Source of the DNA: Archegozetes longisetosus
Taxonomy: Eukaryota; Arthropoda; Arachnida; Sarcoptiformes; Trhypochthoniidae
Direction of reading: 5' to 3'
Assembly: GCA_018873245.2 (NCBI GenBank)
Contig: JAEMBT020000003.1
Location: forward strand, 670,447 to 734,446
DNA: 64,000 nt
In this document: positions 36,543 through 48,711 of the stretch, piece by piece
Numbering within the stretch: position 1 is the first letter of the stretch
Layout: the number at the start of each line of letters is the position of its first letter
Made by a program: the position numbers and the translations under genes
Notes under the pieces: generated by a model
Seen by the model: the letters and a program-made list of their open reading frames with translations, nothing else
What the model was told of the DNA's origin: nothing
Databases searched by the model: none

Positions 36543-38589
36543 TTTATTTATATTTGATTTGATTCATTTTTCGTGTTTTATCAAGAGCTTTCAGTCTTAA
36601 AAAACCTGATATCAATTTGAAGTTTTGTTTTATTTCAAATTTTATTCAAAGAAAGTAGGAAAGGAAAGTTTTCGTGAAATTCATTTTTTACTATATAATA
36701 GAATTTTGAAAATTGAGACCAAATAACTGTCGTAGGTTAAAAGTACCACCAAATAGAAAGACAAAAATTATTTGCCGATCACTTTAATAGCGTTAATTTT
36801 GACGAAGTAAAATGAAAGGTCTTGAATTTTATTTTTTAATTCAAGCTTTACAAGAAACTAAGAGAGTATAATTAGGGGAGATGAGAATGGAGAATGTAAA
36901 CCGTAGGTTGTCGCATAAGCAACGAAGTTCCATCTCATCTGATCGTTTCTCAAAAGCATTGATGTAAGAAAGATATAATACTAACATTAATGTTCAATTT
37001 TCACCATAAACAGAAACTTTTTTTTAATACTGATTGCTCAATATCCTATCCCAAAATTCGATGTTAGTAATAACTTAGTGATAATTTATGACATATTTCT
37101 ATCTTTGTCTTTGTAACTGAAGAGAGTACTTGACAATACTACTAAAGAGTACCGCTTAAACATGACAGACTTGAGTTCAGTTCCAAATACAATGCATTTG
37201 CGGTTCCACCGGATAAATAACTATACCCTAGTCAGTGATTCCCATTGAGTCGAGGAGAAGAATTCAAATTGAAGATTAAGATAAGTAAATACCAAATGAC
37301 TTACTAAAATTTCTGGAACCTATTGATTTAGAAATAGTTTGAATTGACAGGAAATTGAATTATACGAACCCGTATTTAGCGAAATAAACGAAAATTTCAC
37401 TCATAAACGCATCTCTTTTAATCCATTCACTTTCACTTAAGAGTCTACCAAAGACTAATGGTATGTGTGGCATAAGCCCAAAAACTTTTATAAGTGACGC
37501 ATTATTCTGTAAGAGTTAATATTTCGAAATTAGTGAACGGAGCCATGTGTTCATCAGTGATTTTATCTTCTATTGCTAATAAAATCATACTTAACGTCGT
37601 CCTCAGCTTTCTTTTTGTTGATCCAGAATGAAAATCACATTAGGATTGTATCTTCAGATGCCTTTCGTGTAAGTTTTTAAGACAGAATTTAGACCTTCCA
37701 ATCGTTTGTGTCCTATGAATAGCTTGATGTCTCTCTTAAAATTTTCAGATTTTAAGACATCGACTGAAGTTTGAGGCAAGAATTGATCATTATGTAAAAG
37801 AAGCAAAAACACCATTTGCTTATTTAACATCAATGATTACTTGATCTGTTCTTTATCGAGTTCTTTAGTGGGCTTATCCCGAAGAAGTTGGACGGAACTA
37901 CTATGAAGATAGGGTTATCGAAATAGAATTCGCAGCAAAGTCTATCTGAAACTCTAGGGCATACTCTATGTCAACTAAGTCACTTCGAATAAACTGAATC
38001 TTCAAAGCGAAGAAAATTAGAATTCTGTAGAATGTTTTTATAAAAAAAAGATTTAAACTTTGTAAGATTTATATAAATATATAGGTAAATATATGGCTAA
38101 CTCTAAGGGTGTTACATCTTCGGTTTTAAGGTCTTTTCTCCGGTCTCAGGAGTTAACCTGTAACCGGAGATGTTTCTCTAGTTTTGACTGATTACAAGCT
38201 TTGAAAAACTAATATTTAATTATATGATGATTTGAATTTTGTAAAATAATAATCTATGATCTCATGAAAGAAATAGTTTTAGTGTTCGCTCTGTTAAAGC
38301 CGAGATTTGTACAAAAGTAAACTTTTCGATGTCGTATAATGAGTTCACAGAATATGTCACTGAAAATACGGGTTTAGTTGAAGCTGCAAAATTCAGCAAA
38401 AATAGAACTATATGAAAGCCATCAAAAATAAAATGTAAAATCAATGAATATCTTTCGAATAAATAGTACAGTTATCATTTGATAACTTGTGATAAACCTA
38501 AAAAATTACCTTGTCTTCCCTTCGATAAAAAGTTCCTATTCTCAATAAAAAAAATTATATCACTCGTATTAACTCGCCTTACTAGGTTT
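36543..38589. other. Intergenic, no assignable gene
   Basis: AT-rich. Possible isolated exons were considered at 37510-37370 (-) and 37745-37845 (+) but have no supporting neighbours. Nothing else was recognised. Confidence 0.3.
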
Positions 38590-38780
38590 ACAATATAGGC
38601 GGGATGGATCCCACGGTTTATCCGCGGTTCGGGATGGTTAGGTTCCAAATTTCGCGGAAGGAGCGGTTCGCTGTCAGCTCGGTGTAAAACCTTCAGATTT
38701 GCGGTCAGGTGCAGTCCAAAGATCTACACTCCACAGATCTGTAGGTTAGCCGCTTTAACTCGCTGACCCGCTTGTAATAT
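38590..38780. repeat. GC-rich island, probable transposon relic
   Basis: A sharply GC-richer stretch (CGGTTTATCCGCGGTTCGGG, GACCCGCTTG) in AT-rich surroundings. The CCGC/GACCCG-type motifs recall hAT termini such as those at 61660-62368, but no paired ends or target duplication were found. Confidence 0.35.
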
Positions 38781-40562
38781 TTAATGAAATTTCATACTGA
38801 AAATTAAATAAAAAATGATTTTGTGACATTGACTTACAAGTACCGTCGACAGATAAAAGTTATGTATTTGTCATCACTAAAAAGATGCAGAAGAGTTGAT
38901 AAACCTAGGGGCTCAGTAACTCATTGAGATCTGATATTTAGTATCTCATTACGTTTAGTGACATTAATCGATAAACGAATACTTAAAAGATTAGTTTAGA
39001 ACTTTGATAAAATAGAATTTGACTCATCTTTGTATTAAGTTAGTTGAGTCAATGTCATATCGGTTACAAGAAGTGATAGCTCGAGAGGACAGTCCAACTT
39101 ATCATTAAAATTATTTAAACTGAATCACAATTGACTGTTGAACTATTTTGATTGAAATAGTTTGATATATTTTATCAGTAGCTTTCATTCTATGACTTAT
39201 TGTTTTTCTTATGAATATCAAATAAATTGACTTCAGCTACGAATAACATTATTACTCATATGCTTTTTAATTACTGAGTAATGCCATAATTTGACGCTAT
39301 AAACTTATAGTTTCAATTTCTGTCTCGTCCCTCTTATCTTATCCAAACGCATCAGAGATTAATCCGGGATCTACGCATAACTTTTTTCGACCGACTGTAC
39401 AAGTCATTTGAAACGTTGAATTCGTTTCTACGCAAAATGCGTTTAGTTTTGTGTTTCTATGCATTGTATTATATTTTTAAAAAGTGTCCTAAATAAACAA
39501 TATTAGATACTCAACAATAACTAAAATTAATTCAAATACGAAATCAAAAGTGAACAAGGTCTCATCAATCTCTATATGGATAATTTCGGTTCTACCATCT
39601 TCAACAACTAGTAAAGAAACTCATTTTGAATGACTGGATTATAAATAAGCGAACAAACTCATTAAAAACGGATTTCAATATGGCCCTAGTTGTCAAGTCA
39701 AAGCTATTCTCTTAAAATATTGATTTTCTTACTTTTTTAAATACTTTATTACATTAAAAATTTGCCAGAGTTTTGAATGAATGATAGATTATTAAAGCAA
39801 ATGTAGGTTAAACGGAGGTAAACGTTTAGAATATATTTTAAATTAGGGTTATAATGTAGTCCTCCTGCGGGTCGAGTTTGTTCTATGCTTGCGGTCCGAT
39901 ACGGATTGAGATCTCGCTGGCTGCGGTCAGGCTGGGCCTGGATTAATTTTCTTCTGCCCACCTATAATCCGAATGCCATTGAGTTGTTTTAATTGGTAGT
40001 GTTCAAAGACATCTGTGAAAAAATAGAAATGCGAGATGGAAATTGCTAATATAACTGGTTCTTCAGTCTTAAGATTTTTATTGATTTCTTTTGACTCAAG
40101 ATAGTTCTTTCGAGATTTTCTTCTTTCTCACAACATTTGATGTACTCGAGGCTTTTAAATTTCAAAACTCTAGAAAATATAAAGATTTCAAGGAAAATCA
40201 TTTGTTTCACTATATGATTAAATGCTGATGATTCAAAGTTTAGGAATTTTATGCAATTATAATATAGTTGAGAATCATATGTTAAAGATCGAAAACTGAA
40301 AATATTAGGAAGACGCTTTTCATCTGTGATTCTTTGCTATTTTTTCTCGAGCTACGATTCAAAAATGGAAAACCTACATACACCTATGGACAAGCAGAAG
40401 TTCCGTCGGAAAATCGCTATAACTTTTGATTGGCTTGATCGATTTAAATAATTTTTACACCAAATTAACCAAGAATAAATGTAGTTTCTTAAAATGTAAT
40501 GTAAATGTGATTTAATTTTTTCAAACCACTAACTTTTTATCTTGCTGAATATTCAAATTTCC
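38781..40562. other. Intergenic with one GC-richer patch
   Basis: 39855-39960 is a second GC-richer patch (CCTGCGGGTCGAG, GCTGCGGTCAGGC) similar in style to 38590-38780. It has no frame supported by other evidence. The remainder is AT-rich without recognisable genes. Confidence 0.3.
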
Positions 40563-40769
40563 TTCAAACCATAGAAATTACATTTATTCTTCGTTAATTT
40601 GGTGACAAAATTTTGAAAATCGGATTACAAAGTCAAAAGTTATAAAGATTTTGCGAGTCAACATAATTTCTGTTGCAAATCACTTGCGTTGACTCGCAAA
40701 ATCTTTATAATTGATTTTCAAAATTTTGTCGAATTAACGAAGAATAAATGTAATTTCTATGGTTTGAAA
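40563..40769. repeat. 207-bp palindrome
   Basis: Left arm TTCAAACCATAGAAATTACA and right arm its complement at 40750-40769; the symmetry runs through ATTCTTCGTTAATT and GCAAAATCTTTATAA to a centre near 40670. A partial third copy (AAATTAACCAAGAATAAATG) lies at about 40465-40485, suggesting repeated insertion or duplication. Confidence 0.75.
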
Positions 40770-42666
40770 TTATATTCAGATCGTGTTTGAAACCAATCAA
40801 ACCAAAAACAACGATAATCGATCCATTTCCGACTGCTGTCTATATACTAAGCTAAGTCAAGACGAGAATTTGATATAGAAATAAACACTATATAATTTTT
40901 AATGAAAGAATAGACATATTAATTTGGAAAAAGTTCACATAAAATTTGAATATTTTGAAGTCTAGAAGAACGAATCAGCTGCAAAATAAAGAGATGGAAA
41001 ACCCAGTCAATCATAGGCTCAACTTTAGAGATGAGCAACAGAGATTACGATGAGGAGTGACAAACTTTTGAGCACTAAAGAGTTGCAAGATATAACCACA
41101 ACACAAATAAGTAAAATGATCTATTTTATAAAGCAAATAAAAAGACTACCCTGATTACCATCTTACATGAAATGTAAAAGTAAGAACACAGTTTAGACTT
41201 CAGAAAATGTGCTACTAAGTCAAATTTTGTGTTGAACGAGATTAAATATTTTATATTATATTTTTGATAAAATAGTTTTCAAGTCAACTTTAGACAAACT
41301 AATACACATATCCTCAAAAATATATAACTATAAAATGACATTTTTGAATAGAAAAAAACGGTCTAAAAAAAGTATGTTGCGATTGAATATGAATATGAAT
41401 AAATTCCTATTTTTTACCTAATGACGAAATTCTCGACCGTTTTGTATAATATCAGTGGTTTAAAAGTAGTAGATAGGGAAGTGGATAGACAAATGGAAGG
41501 ACATGTTGTTTCTGTAGCTCAATCATTTGGAATATGAAAAAATGTCTCACCATTACAAATGTGAATCTATTACCAGGAAGTTAGCGATTAGTATAAATAA
41601 TAGATATGGCTATAGTCGCTATTTTTTTAACATTTGTCAAACAAAAATTTGCGTCGACCTTGAAAAAGGTCATTTTATGTGGCTTTCCCTCAAAAGATAT
41701 CATTTTAATGTTTTCAAACTCGATCTGATTAATATAGTCGATGGTCTGATAATTGACTCGCGAAATAATGATAGAAATAGTACTATAATTCATGTAGAAA
41801 TGCCTGAGGCATGAAATTTGTAGTTATTTTATTGTTGAAAGACCTATTAATAAGTTTGATGGTACGGAAAGCATCGTGAAAAAAATTATCACGAATATGA
41901 GAAATATATTAAAAGTTTTATAGTTTAGTAATATCGGAACATTCTGTGATGTAAGGAGTTTGCAGAGAACGCATCCTTATGTTTAGTATCGATTACTTGA
42001 AATATACGATATTTCAAGTTAACAGGAAATAAGCCGAAACTGCATAAAATGCAAAATATCCAAGCATTTAAAGCATAAATTAACGTAATATGGTTGATTC
42101 ATTGAAATGTGTAATTTGATCAGAAGTCTGTTAGTTTGGATCATTTAATATAGTAATAATATAGTAGCAATAGAGAGGATCAATGCTATAGGTTGATTGA
42201 TGATACAATTGAGCTACAGTAGAGATAAAAATTCTAAATGAAAATGTAATGAGAATTTTGAGTTTGACATGGAAGTGACCTCTTATTACGGTTATTTTCA
42301 GTTTCAATTAGGTTCGGTATTAAACAAGACTGATATAGATTGTTAAAAAATAAATTTCTGCAATCTTAACTAAAGTTTTTTTGGGCTTTGTTAAACTTTA
42401 TTTTAATATGAACATTTTCTATGAGCTCGAAAACTGTTTTTTACATTACTGTTAAGAAAGATAAAGGATTTTAGCGGTAATGAATTTAACCAAAATATCT
42501 GAATTTGTTTGAAACGATGAATAATTTGGTTAAAATTTTGGATTTAAAAATAGAAACCATTTTATTAAATTTTATTTTTACTGACAAGATCTCAGTACTT
42601 TACATTATATTGAAATTCAGATTAGTTATTAAGTGAAGTCCAGAATTTAAGCGATTTTACTGTAAA
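40770..42666. other. Intergenic upstream of the terpene synthase
   Basis: AT-rich. A plus-strand frame at 41527-41814 starts at TTG and has no recognised domain. The promoter of the terpene synthase should lie near the right end; no motif is certain. Confidence 0.3.
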
Positions 42667-44201
42667 ATGTTACGCCTAATTGCAAATAAGCCTAGGAGGC
42701 ACTTATTGACGAACAATAATTTAAAAGTAAGTCTTTTAGATTTTATTGTAATATTTCATAAATCTATAAATCTATAAATAATTAATTTTTCCGTATTTCA
42801 AAGTGACATTTAAATCATATTATAGGAAATAGTATGTCAAAATAAAATGATTTGACTAAAGAGAAAAATTCAATCCACTTTTTCACGGTAGCTAAAATAT
42901 ACTTCATTTGAAAGATTCAAAAAATTCAATCAAGCAAACCTATTTGAAGATACGCCTCATAGAAAATATAGATTTGGTTTTAAAATCTGCTTTATTTTAT
43001 TTTCTTTTAGGATATAATTAAGAAATCTAATCGAAATTTAATTACACCAAGCACTAAATCAAGATATAGTGATCCAAAACAGTTAGCTTTCAATTACCCT
43101 AAATATGAGACACCATTTAAGGTATCAATAAATCCAAACTATTCCAAATGGATGATAAACTATTGCAATCAATGGGCTATCGATAACAGCTGGCACATGA
43201 AACGATTCCCAAAATACACTAATGCTATACAGAATAGCGATTTGGGTCTGTTCTCCGCGGTCACGTACCCAACGGCTAATTGGCATAGGATTGAAAAACT
43301 GATTAAGTGGTCATTAATTTTCTTCATATGCGACGATTATCACGATATTTCTCTTAATGGAGGGCAAGAATTCTCGTGTGAACCCTTCTGGGATAAAATG
43401 AACGATGCCATGAATTCATATCTAGCACCAGAATATTATACGCGAGATGATTGGCCAGAGTTCATTAAGGGCGCTCAACAGATCTGCCGCGAAATTTATT
43501 TTGACTACAGTCCGGAACAGATCCGAAGATCGACTGAAATGATTAAGAATTATTCCGAAGGGAATGTTAATGAGAGTAAATGGTCTTCAGATAGTCTGAA
43601 GTCTATTGATTGGGATAACTATTTGAATGCAAGGTTGGGATCAGTTGGAGGCCTTATGGCTTTGCAGTTGATCGAATATGCGAAAAATATTGAACTTAAG
43701 GATCAAGAATGGAATCATCCATTGATAAGAAATCTGAATCGATATGCTTCTGAAGAGATTATACTAATTAATGATTTCTATACTTTTCGCAAAGAAGTTA
43801 AAGAAAATGATAACTGTTTTGATCGTATGAAACATCCATTCGCTCTTATGGTTAATAATGAAGGACTGAGTCTTCAGGAATCTGTTAATAGAGTTCATAA
43901 ATTGATTGTTGAAAAGGATAAACAGATTCTTGAAATTTTCGATACAATCAGAAAATCTCTGGATTTGAGGTCAGAAGCAGTTGATCAGTATTTGGAAGGC
44001 GTCAGTGAGTTCTTAGGCGGCTATTGGAGACATGCAGTAACTGCTCGTCGATATCATGGTTGGAATTTTAATGGTGTTATTCCTATTGAAGGAAAGTTTG
44101 TTTATGATAGCGAACAGACGATAATTATTCCAAGTGACGGAAATCAATTTAGATTCGATTGGTTTCAGTCCATTCCGGAGAATGTTCAGCCGAAAAATTA
44201 G
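42667..44201 (+). CDS. Class I terpene synthase, microbial type, with intron
   Basis: Exon 1 (42667-42726, 20 codons) ends AAA|GTAAGT. Exon 2 (43011-44201) follows TTTTCTTTTAG. Together they give 416 residues. Exon 1 reads MLRLIANKPRRHLLTNNNLK, basic and free of acidic residues, like a mitochondrial presequence. The catalytic core contains SINPNY, DLGLFSAVTYP, and the metal-binding DDYHD (about 128-132). The second metal site NDFYTFRKE (about 274-282) fits the NSE consensus, and ARRY (about 365-368) fits the RY motif of microbial enzymes. All motifs are intact. Such enzymes ionise a prenyl diphosphate (C10-C20) and cyclise it; the product cannot be read from sequence. Animals generally lack this family. 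Trombidid mites are reported to carry laterally acquired copies. Codon use and the intron are eukaryote-like, so contamination is unlikely. Exon 1 is inferred; without it the first Met in exon 2 would be 43152. Confidence 0.92.
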
Positions 44202-45292
44202 TTTGTAGTTTAATATTAAAACAGTTTTAAAACTATATTTAAGTCTGAATGAATATTGATTCAAATCTTTTTCAACTCTAATTATAAACAATTTTCTAAA
44301 ATATTATTTCGTTAATGAATTTGAATAATCACTGATAGCTTTGATATAAACCTGAAGTACGAATCAAATCTTTATCTAACTGTGTAGAACTTGAATAATT
44401 ACTCCCGAAACATTACAGAATCGATAGCTTTTAAGTAAAATAAAGATTTTCTAAAACTCACTTTTGATGAATATTGAATTTCGCTTCACATGTATTTCGA
44501 CCTTTAAATAACGTTACGATTTGAAATAATTGACTTATTACTCAAAATTTTGACCAATTTGGCTGTATTATCTGTGAGGAGAAAGAACATATTGTAGTAT
44601 CATAAGCAAAGTAAAAGAGGAAATGTGGTTGAAGCTTCTCAATGAGTAATTAAAATATTTTACTTGTGAATAAATATCATTAAAATTTCAATTTTTATTA
44701 AATGAAAAGTATAATAAACAAATATGAACAAACTAGATAGTATCCCACAAATCATTTAGGTGGATCGCATTTAATTAATATTTTCATTGTATGGGATAAA
44801 GATACATAATAAAATTTTATAACACCGCGAAATTTCTGTATCCCAATTTTTATCGATTTTGAAATTCGAAAAATAGAATCAATTTCGAAATGCAGTACTT
44901 GGTTCATAAAAAATCGTTTATCAGTAAGTAAACAAACAGATGCTTATATCCAAAGTGTAAAAGTGCACTAAAAGCTGCTGAAAATTCCAAATTTTTAAAC
45001 CACTTCTGAAATATATAGCCTAAACTTGGTTTTTGCTTTTTCTTTACACGTCATCAAAATTGATTGTAGCAGAGATGATTCAAAAGTGCCTATTCTAGTC
45101 AAGGAACATGCTACAGCCGAAATATTTGTACAGTTACTAGAAAAAATAACTAAGAGTTTGAAATATATACTTTCACGTATAGCTCGTGAAGGTTTTTACT
45201 TTAGTAAACTTTAAAACTTGATGATCTATAAGACCAATTTTTATCAGTCAATTTTGAACTTTATTAATTGATTCAATTTGATGCACAGTCGA
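44202..45292. other. Intergenic, unassigned open frame
   Basis: 3' flank of the terpene synthase. A frame at 45026-45214 (IDCSRDDSKVPILVKEHATA and on) starts at TTG and is not recognised; its 3' part is duplicated in inverted orientation at 45719-45753. Confidence 0.3.
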
Positions 45293-45685
45293 TTAAAGGT
45301 GCATTTACACGAGGCGATATCCATCGCACATTGCATGCGATATTCGTCGCTGCAATTTATTGCATCGTGTAAATGGAAAATTGAAGCGATGGACATCGCA
45401 TGAAACACATCGCGTGGGCGTTGCTACTGTTTCTACTTTTGCAACAAAATTGCAGCAATTTCGTATATGATTGGATGTTAAAATTACGTTTAATTTTGTT
45501 GTCAGAGCACTCACTGAGTCAGCGTTCAATGCTTTAAAGTGATCCGTTATTGTAGAGCAAAATTTCATTCAATCAATTGTATCGTCTAAATAGAAAATTG
45601 CGGCGACTAATCCTCAATGCAACTGATTGAAATAAAAATTGCAGGCGATGTGCGATAAATATCGCCTCGTGTAAATGCACCTTAA
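45293..45685. mobile_element. TTAA-flanked MITE
   Basis: Inverted ends GGTGCATTTACACGAGGCGA and the complement of GGTGCATTTACACGAGGCGA lie just inside TTAA at 45293-45296 and 45682-45685 (one extra A at the left). The motif CGTGTAAAT occurs again internally, giving sub-terminal symmetry. TTAA suggests piggyBac-type insertion, but a chance TTAA around another superfamily cannot be excluded. The long minus-strand frame inside is a by-product of the repeat. Confidence 0.75.
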
Positions 45686-46190
45686 TGAGATGTGTTCTAC
45701 AGGAAAGGCTGCGTTACTTTCAACTCTCAGTTATTTTTTCTAGTAACTGTACATGTTAGAAACCGAAACAAACATGACTGTTATTGTAAGAAAACTATCT
45801 GATTGAATAAAAGTGAGTTCGGAAAAAAAGATTTGCTTTACAGGCATTAATTCAAGTTTCATTAATTTGAAAAGAAAATATTTTCCTAAGGTTTCCTGAT
45901 GAAAGTGAGCGTTTAATCCTTTATAAACAATTTTTAGAATATGGATCGTTTGAAGATCAGTTGAAATATTTTTTGCAATACGCGATGATATCATTTTAGA
46001 GAATAACTTTCAGTATTTTAACGTAAAACTGATGAACTCCCGAAACTTAATGTCATGAGCTTATGAGAAATTTATTTTAATACCAAAGAAAATTGTTATA
46101 ACCTACAATACAATCAGATTAAAATCTTATTTTGGAAAATGATAAATTCTTTCAGTTAATTTTATGCTTTAGGGTATCTTCATTTCTTTT
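45686..46190. other. Intergenic
   Basis: Contains the inverted duplicate 45719-45753 of sequence at 45128-45163. A minus-strand frame at 45740-45994 overlaps it and is unsupported. Confidence 0.3.
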
Positions 46191-46192
46191 CA

Positions 46193-46443
46193 GAAAAATT
46201 CACTGAAATTCTTGAGGAAGCCATAATTTCTCAATCAATAGTTTTGGTCACAGAACAAACTCGGATATTCGAAGGCTCAATGAGAAATACAATTCTACAT
46301 ATAAATGAAGAATTACTTGAATTGGATCGCACTGACTATGAAACAAAATCAAAGTTATTGAGCTATTTCAAGCGTTATAACAAGAGTGGCTCTCAAATCA
46401 ACTTGCAGCTCATTGCAAAAATAATAGTGGCGTGTGAGCGCTA
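46193..46443 (+). CDS. Unrecognised possible exon
   Basis: After an acceptor-like TTCTTTTCAG a frame runs from about 46193 to TAG at 46443: FTEILEEAIISQSIVLVTEQ, then helical charged sequence (HINEELLELDRTDYETKSKL) and ending IAKIIVACER. The composition is protein-like rather than random AT-rich translation. A donor-like GTGAGC lies at 46433. I do not recognise the family. It may belong with the frame at 47645-47799. Confidence 0.35.
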
Positions 46444-46569
46444 GTATATCTAAGGCATACTGTATTACGAGCATATAAATAGGTTAAAGTTGTACATAGC
46501 ATTCTTAATTAACGATATAGAATTCGATGACGAAATTATTTGAAGTGCTTAGTAGTTGGAGATTAGTGA

Positions 46570-47125
46570 TTGAAATGTTTTGAATTTTCAATTCCGATTC
46601 CATTCCAATTACATTGACTCCTATCCCAATTCCGTTCCAATTCCATTGAGTTTTTAAATTTCAATTCCAATTCCATTCCAATTCCTTGGAATGGAATTGG
46701 ATTCCATTGGATTCCATTGGATTCCAATAAAGTTTGACGCAAAAAATAGTTTTGTTTATATAGTATTGAATTACAATACAAGGTATCGACACGTGAGTCA
46801 TTATAGACTTCTGTGCCATTAATTGAGTTTCATTTCTGCTTTTGTCCACGATCTTTGTTTTATAAGAAATAATTGAGAGGGTTATTAAGTAAGATAGATC
46901 CTGACTCAAGTGGAAGTTTTTCTGTATTCTACAGTCTATACAAAAGCCTGCTTATTTGGTCTTTTCATTAAAAATTATATTGATTGAAACTTAATTTTGT
47001 CTCAATTTCTATCAATTCCAATTTCATTGGCATTAATTCCAATTCCAATAAGTTTTAAAATTTTAATTCCAATTCCTTGGAATGGAATTGGAATTCCAAT
47101 GGAATCCAAGGTATTGGAATTAACT
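46570..47125. repeat. Two GGAAT-type degenerate repeat clusters
   Basis: Clusters at about 46585-46735 and 46997-47125 consist of degenerate TTCCAATTCCA/TGGAATTGGAA units. Each cluster is itself roughly palindromic, with AATTCCTTGGAATGGAATTGG near its centre. They resemble ends of a MITE family rather than a regular satellite array. Confidence 0.65.
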
Positions 47126-47644
47126 TTTCAATCACTATTGGAGATACATGAAAGTGCGCTTTTCTTAATTTTAAAGAATTAATCAAATTTTCTCTTTAGA
47201 TCATTCAAATTTACTTTTTGAAAAATTAATCGAGTGAAATATAAGAATGAAATATGTCATATAAGTATACTGATCAAGTTTAAATTTACTCATACTTTGA
47301 TTCCTTAAATTATTAATCTTCCTTTAGTATTAAGAGATTAAAATTGAAAAAAAGTAAAATTGTTAATAAGGACAAATAGCTTTTTTTTATAACATTGATT
47401 TATTTGATTTTTAAGAATAAGAAGAGGATTTTCTGCACTCAATTTACTAATAAGTATGGAGATTGATAGAGATGCTTATTAAAGATTACTGCTTTCATAA
47501 TGCTTTTATTGAAACACAGAGGGTCTTAATATTCTTATCGAGTAGTTTAAAAAGCTAAGCTTCAATTAAGACGTTAAGTTCTCAAATGATATATTTGAAT
47601 GAATCGAGACAGTGATTACAAACACTCTTTTCAACTGTTTCAGG

Positions 47645-47799
47645 GATTAAAAATCAATTGGATTCGAGAAAAAGTATCAACTCCAAGTGTAGAAGTGGTA
47701 CATGATGAAAATTATCGAACTCTGCTCTGGACCGGCTATCAATATTTGCAGACATGCGTTGACCAAAAATTTATTCCCAATCTTGTAAAACGAAACTAA
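47645..47799 (+). CDS. Unrecognised possible terminal exon
   Basis: Behind an acceptor CAACTGTTTCAG the frame reads GLKINWIREKVSTPSVEVVH, then NYRTLLWTGYQYLQTCVDQK and FIPNLVKRN-stop. The Trp/Tyr/Cys-containing composition and the good acceptor suggest a real last exon. No family recognised, and the phase does not fit the best donor of the exon at 46193-46443, so the link is unproven. Confidence 0.35.
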
Positions 47800-48711
47800 G
47801 AAATTAACTAAAATGAGGAAGTGTTTGGAAAAAAATTATAATTAAAAAAATGTTATAGCAAGGAATTGGATCTAATTACTAGGCCTATTTTCTCGATTTC
47901 ATGTCCTTGCATCTTTTAAAAACATATATCTTCCTTGGAGCACATAATTGAACTATAACAAATACAGTATACTGTATAAACTCATTTTCCCTTAGTTCAA
48001 AGTACTCAGTTCTTGACTTTTAAATAACATTCATTATTATGAATGAGACTTAACATTGATTTTAAATGAAATTTTCAAAATGTTAGACTTTTTAATGTCG
48101 TTACTCTTATTATTGCAAGCTTTATTAGTCTTTGCATTTACAAAACCGAAAAGTCGAAATGAGCATTGAGATGGAAAAGCGTGTTATTGCTCAAGCGTTA
48201 ACTATTCTTGAGACCAAATGAACAAGTTTGATCCAAATTAGAACTGTCTTAATGAAATAATTAATTTAAATAATCTGAATGTCGATGTGGTAGAGCACAC
48301 TGATTCAGTTTTCATATGGTTGCGTTTCATAAGCCATAATTATCTTTCATTACAATGATTATTAAACCCGTAATTTATTGAAGTGTCACTTGTTATAGTA
48401 CTCTTTGGAAAAAATTCGTTGCTATATATTGTCAGTTAATTCAATGGAGGCATGAATTAAAGATACTTTATTAACACTTCGATACACTGTTGAACAGAAA
48501 TATGTTATCTAGAGTAAAACAACATACCATTTATATAGTAGTAGCTAGTAATAAGGGCAAGAAAAGAATGAAATCAATGTGAAGAAGGTTTTCGAAATCG
48601 TTTCTCAGTCAAAAGAGTTAAGATATATAATATAAGTACAGTAGTGTCTGACTGAGTGAACCTTATGTGAGGGTCAGTTCACTACACACTAAAGTATTTT
48701 TGAAAGAAACG
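47800..48711. other. Intergenic
   Basis: AT-rich; nothing recognised between the unassigned exon (+) and the 3' end of the receptor gene (-). Confidence 0.4.

Noticed and set aside
37370..37510. Minus-strand segment reading IKVFGLMPHIPLVFGRLL between splice-like sites
   Set aside because: Looks protein-like and faintly recalls a carboxymuconolactone-decarboxylase helix, but no flanking exons continue it, so I could not support a gene.
37745..37845. Plus-strand segment reading LKFEARIDHYVKEAKTPFAY
   Set aside because: Short, unrecognised and bounded by stops without convincing splice partners.
41527..41814. 95-codon plus-strand frame upstream of the terpene synthase
   Set aside because: TTG start, biased composition, a long antisense frame over the same stretch and no domain; no reason to link it to the terpene synthase.
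42667..44201. Bacterial contamination as the source of the terpene synthase
   Set aside because: The gene has a spliceable intron, AT-rich codon use like its neighbours, and lies on the same sequence as eukaryotic multi-exon genes and arthropod transposons.
45305..45568. 87-residue minus-strand open frame
   Set aside because: It lies wholly inside the TTAA-flanked MITE and follows its inverted repeats; no protein family or splice context.
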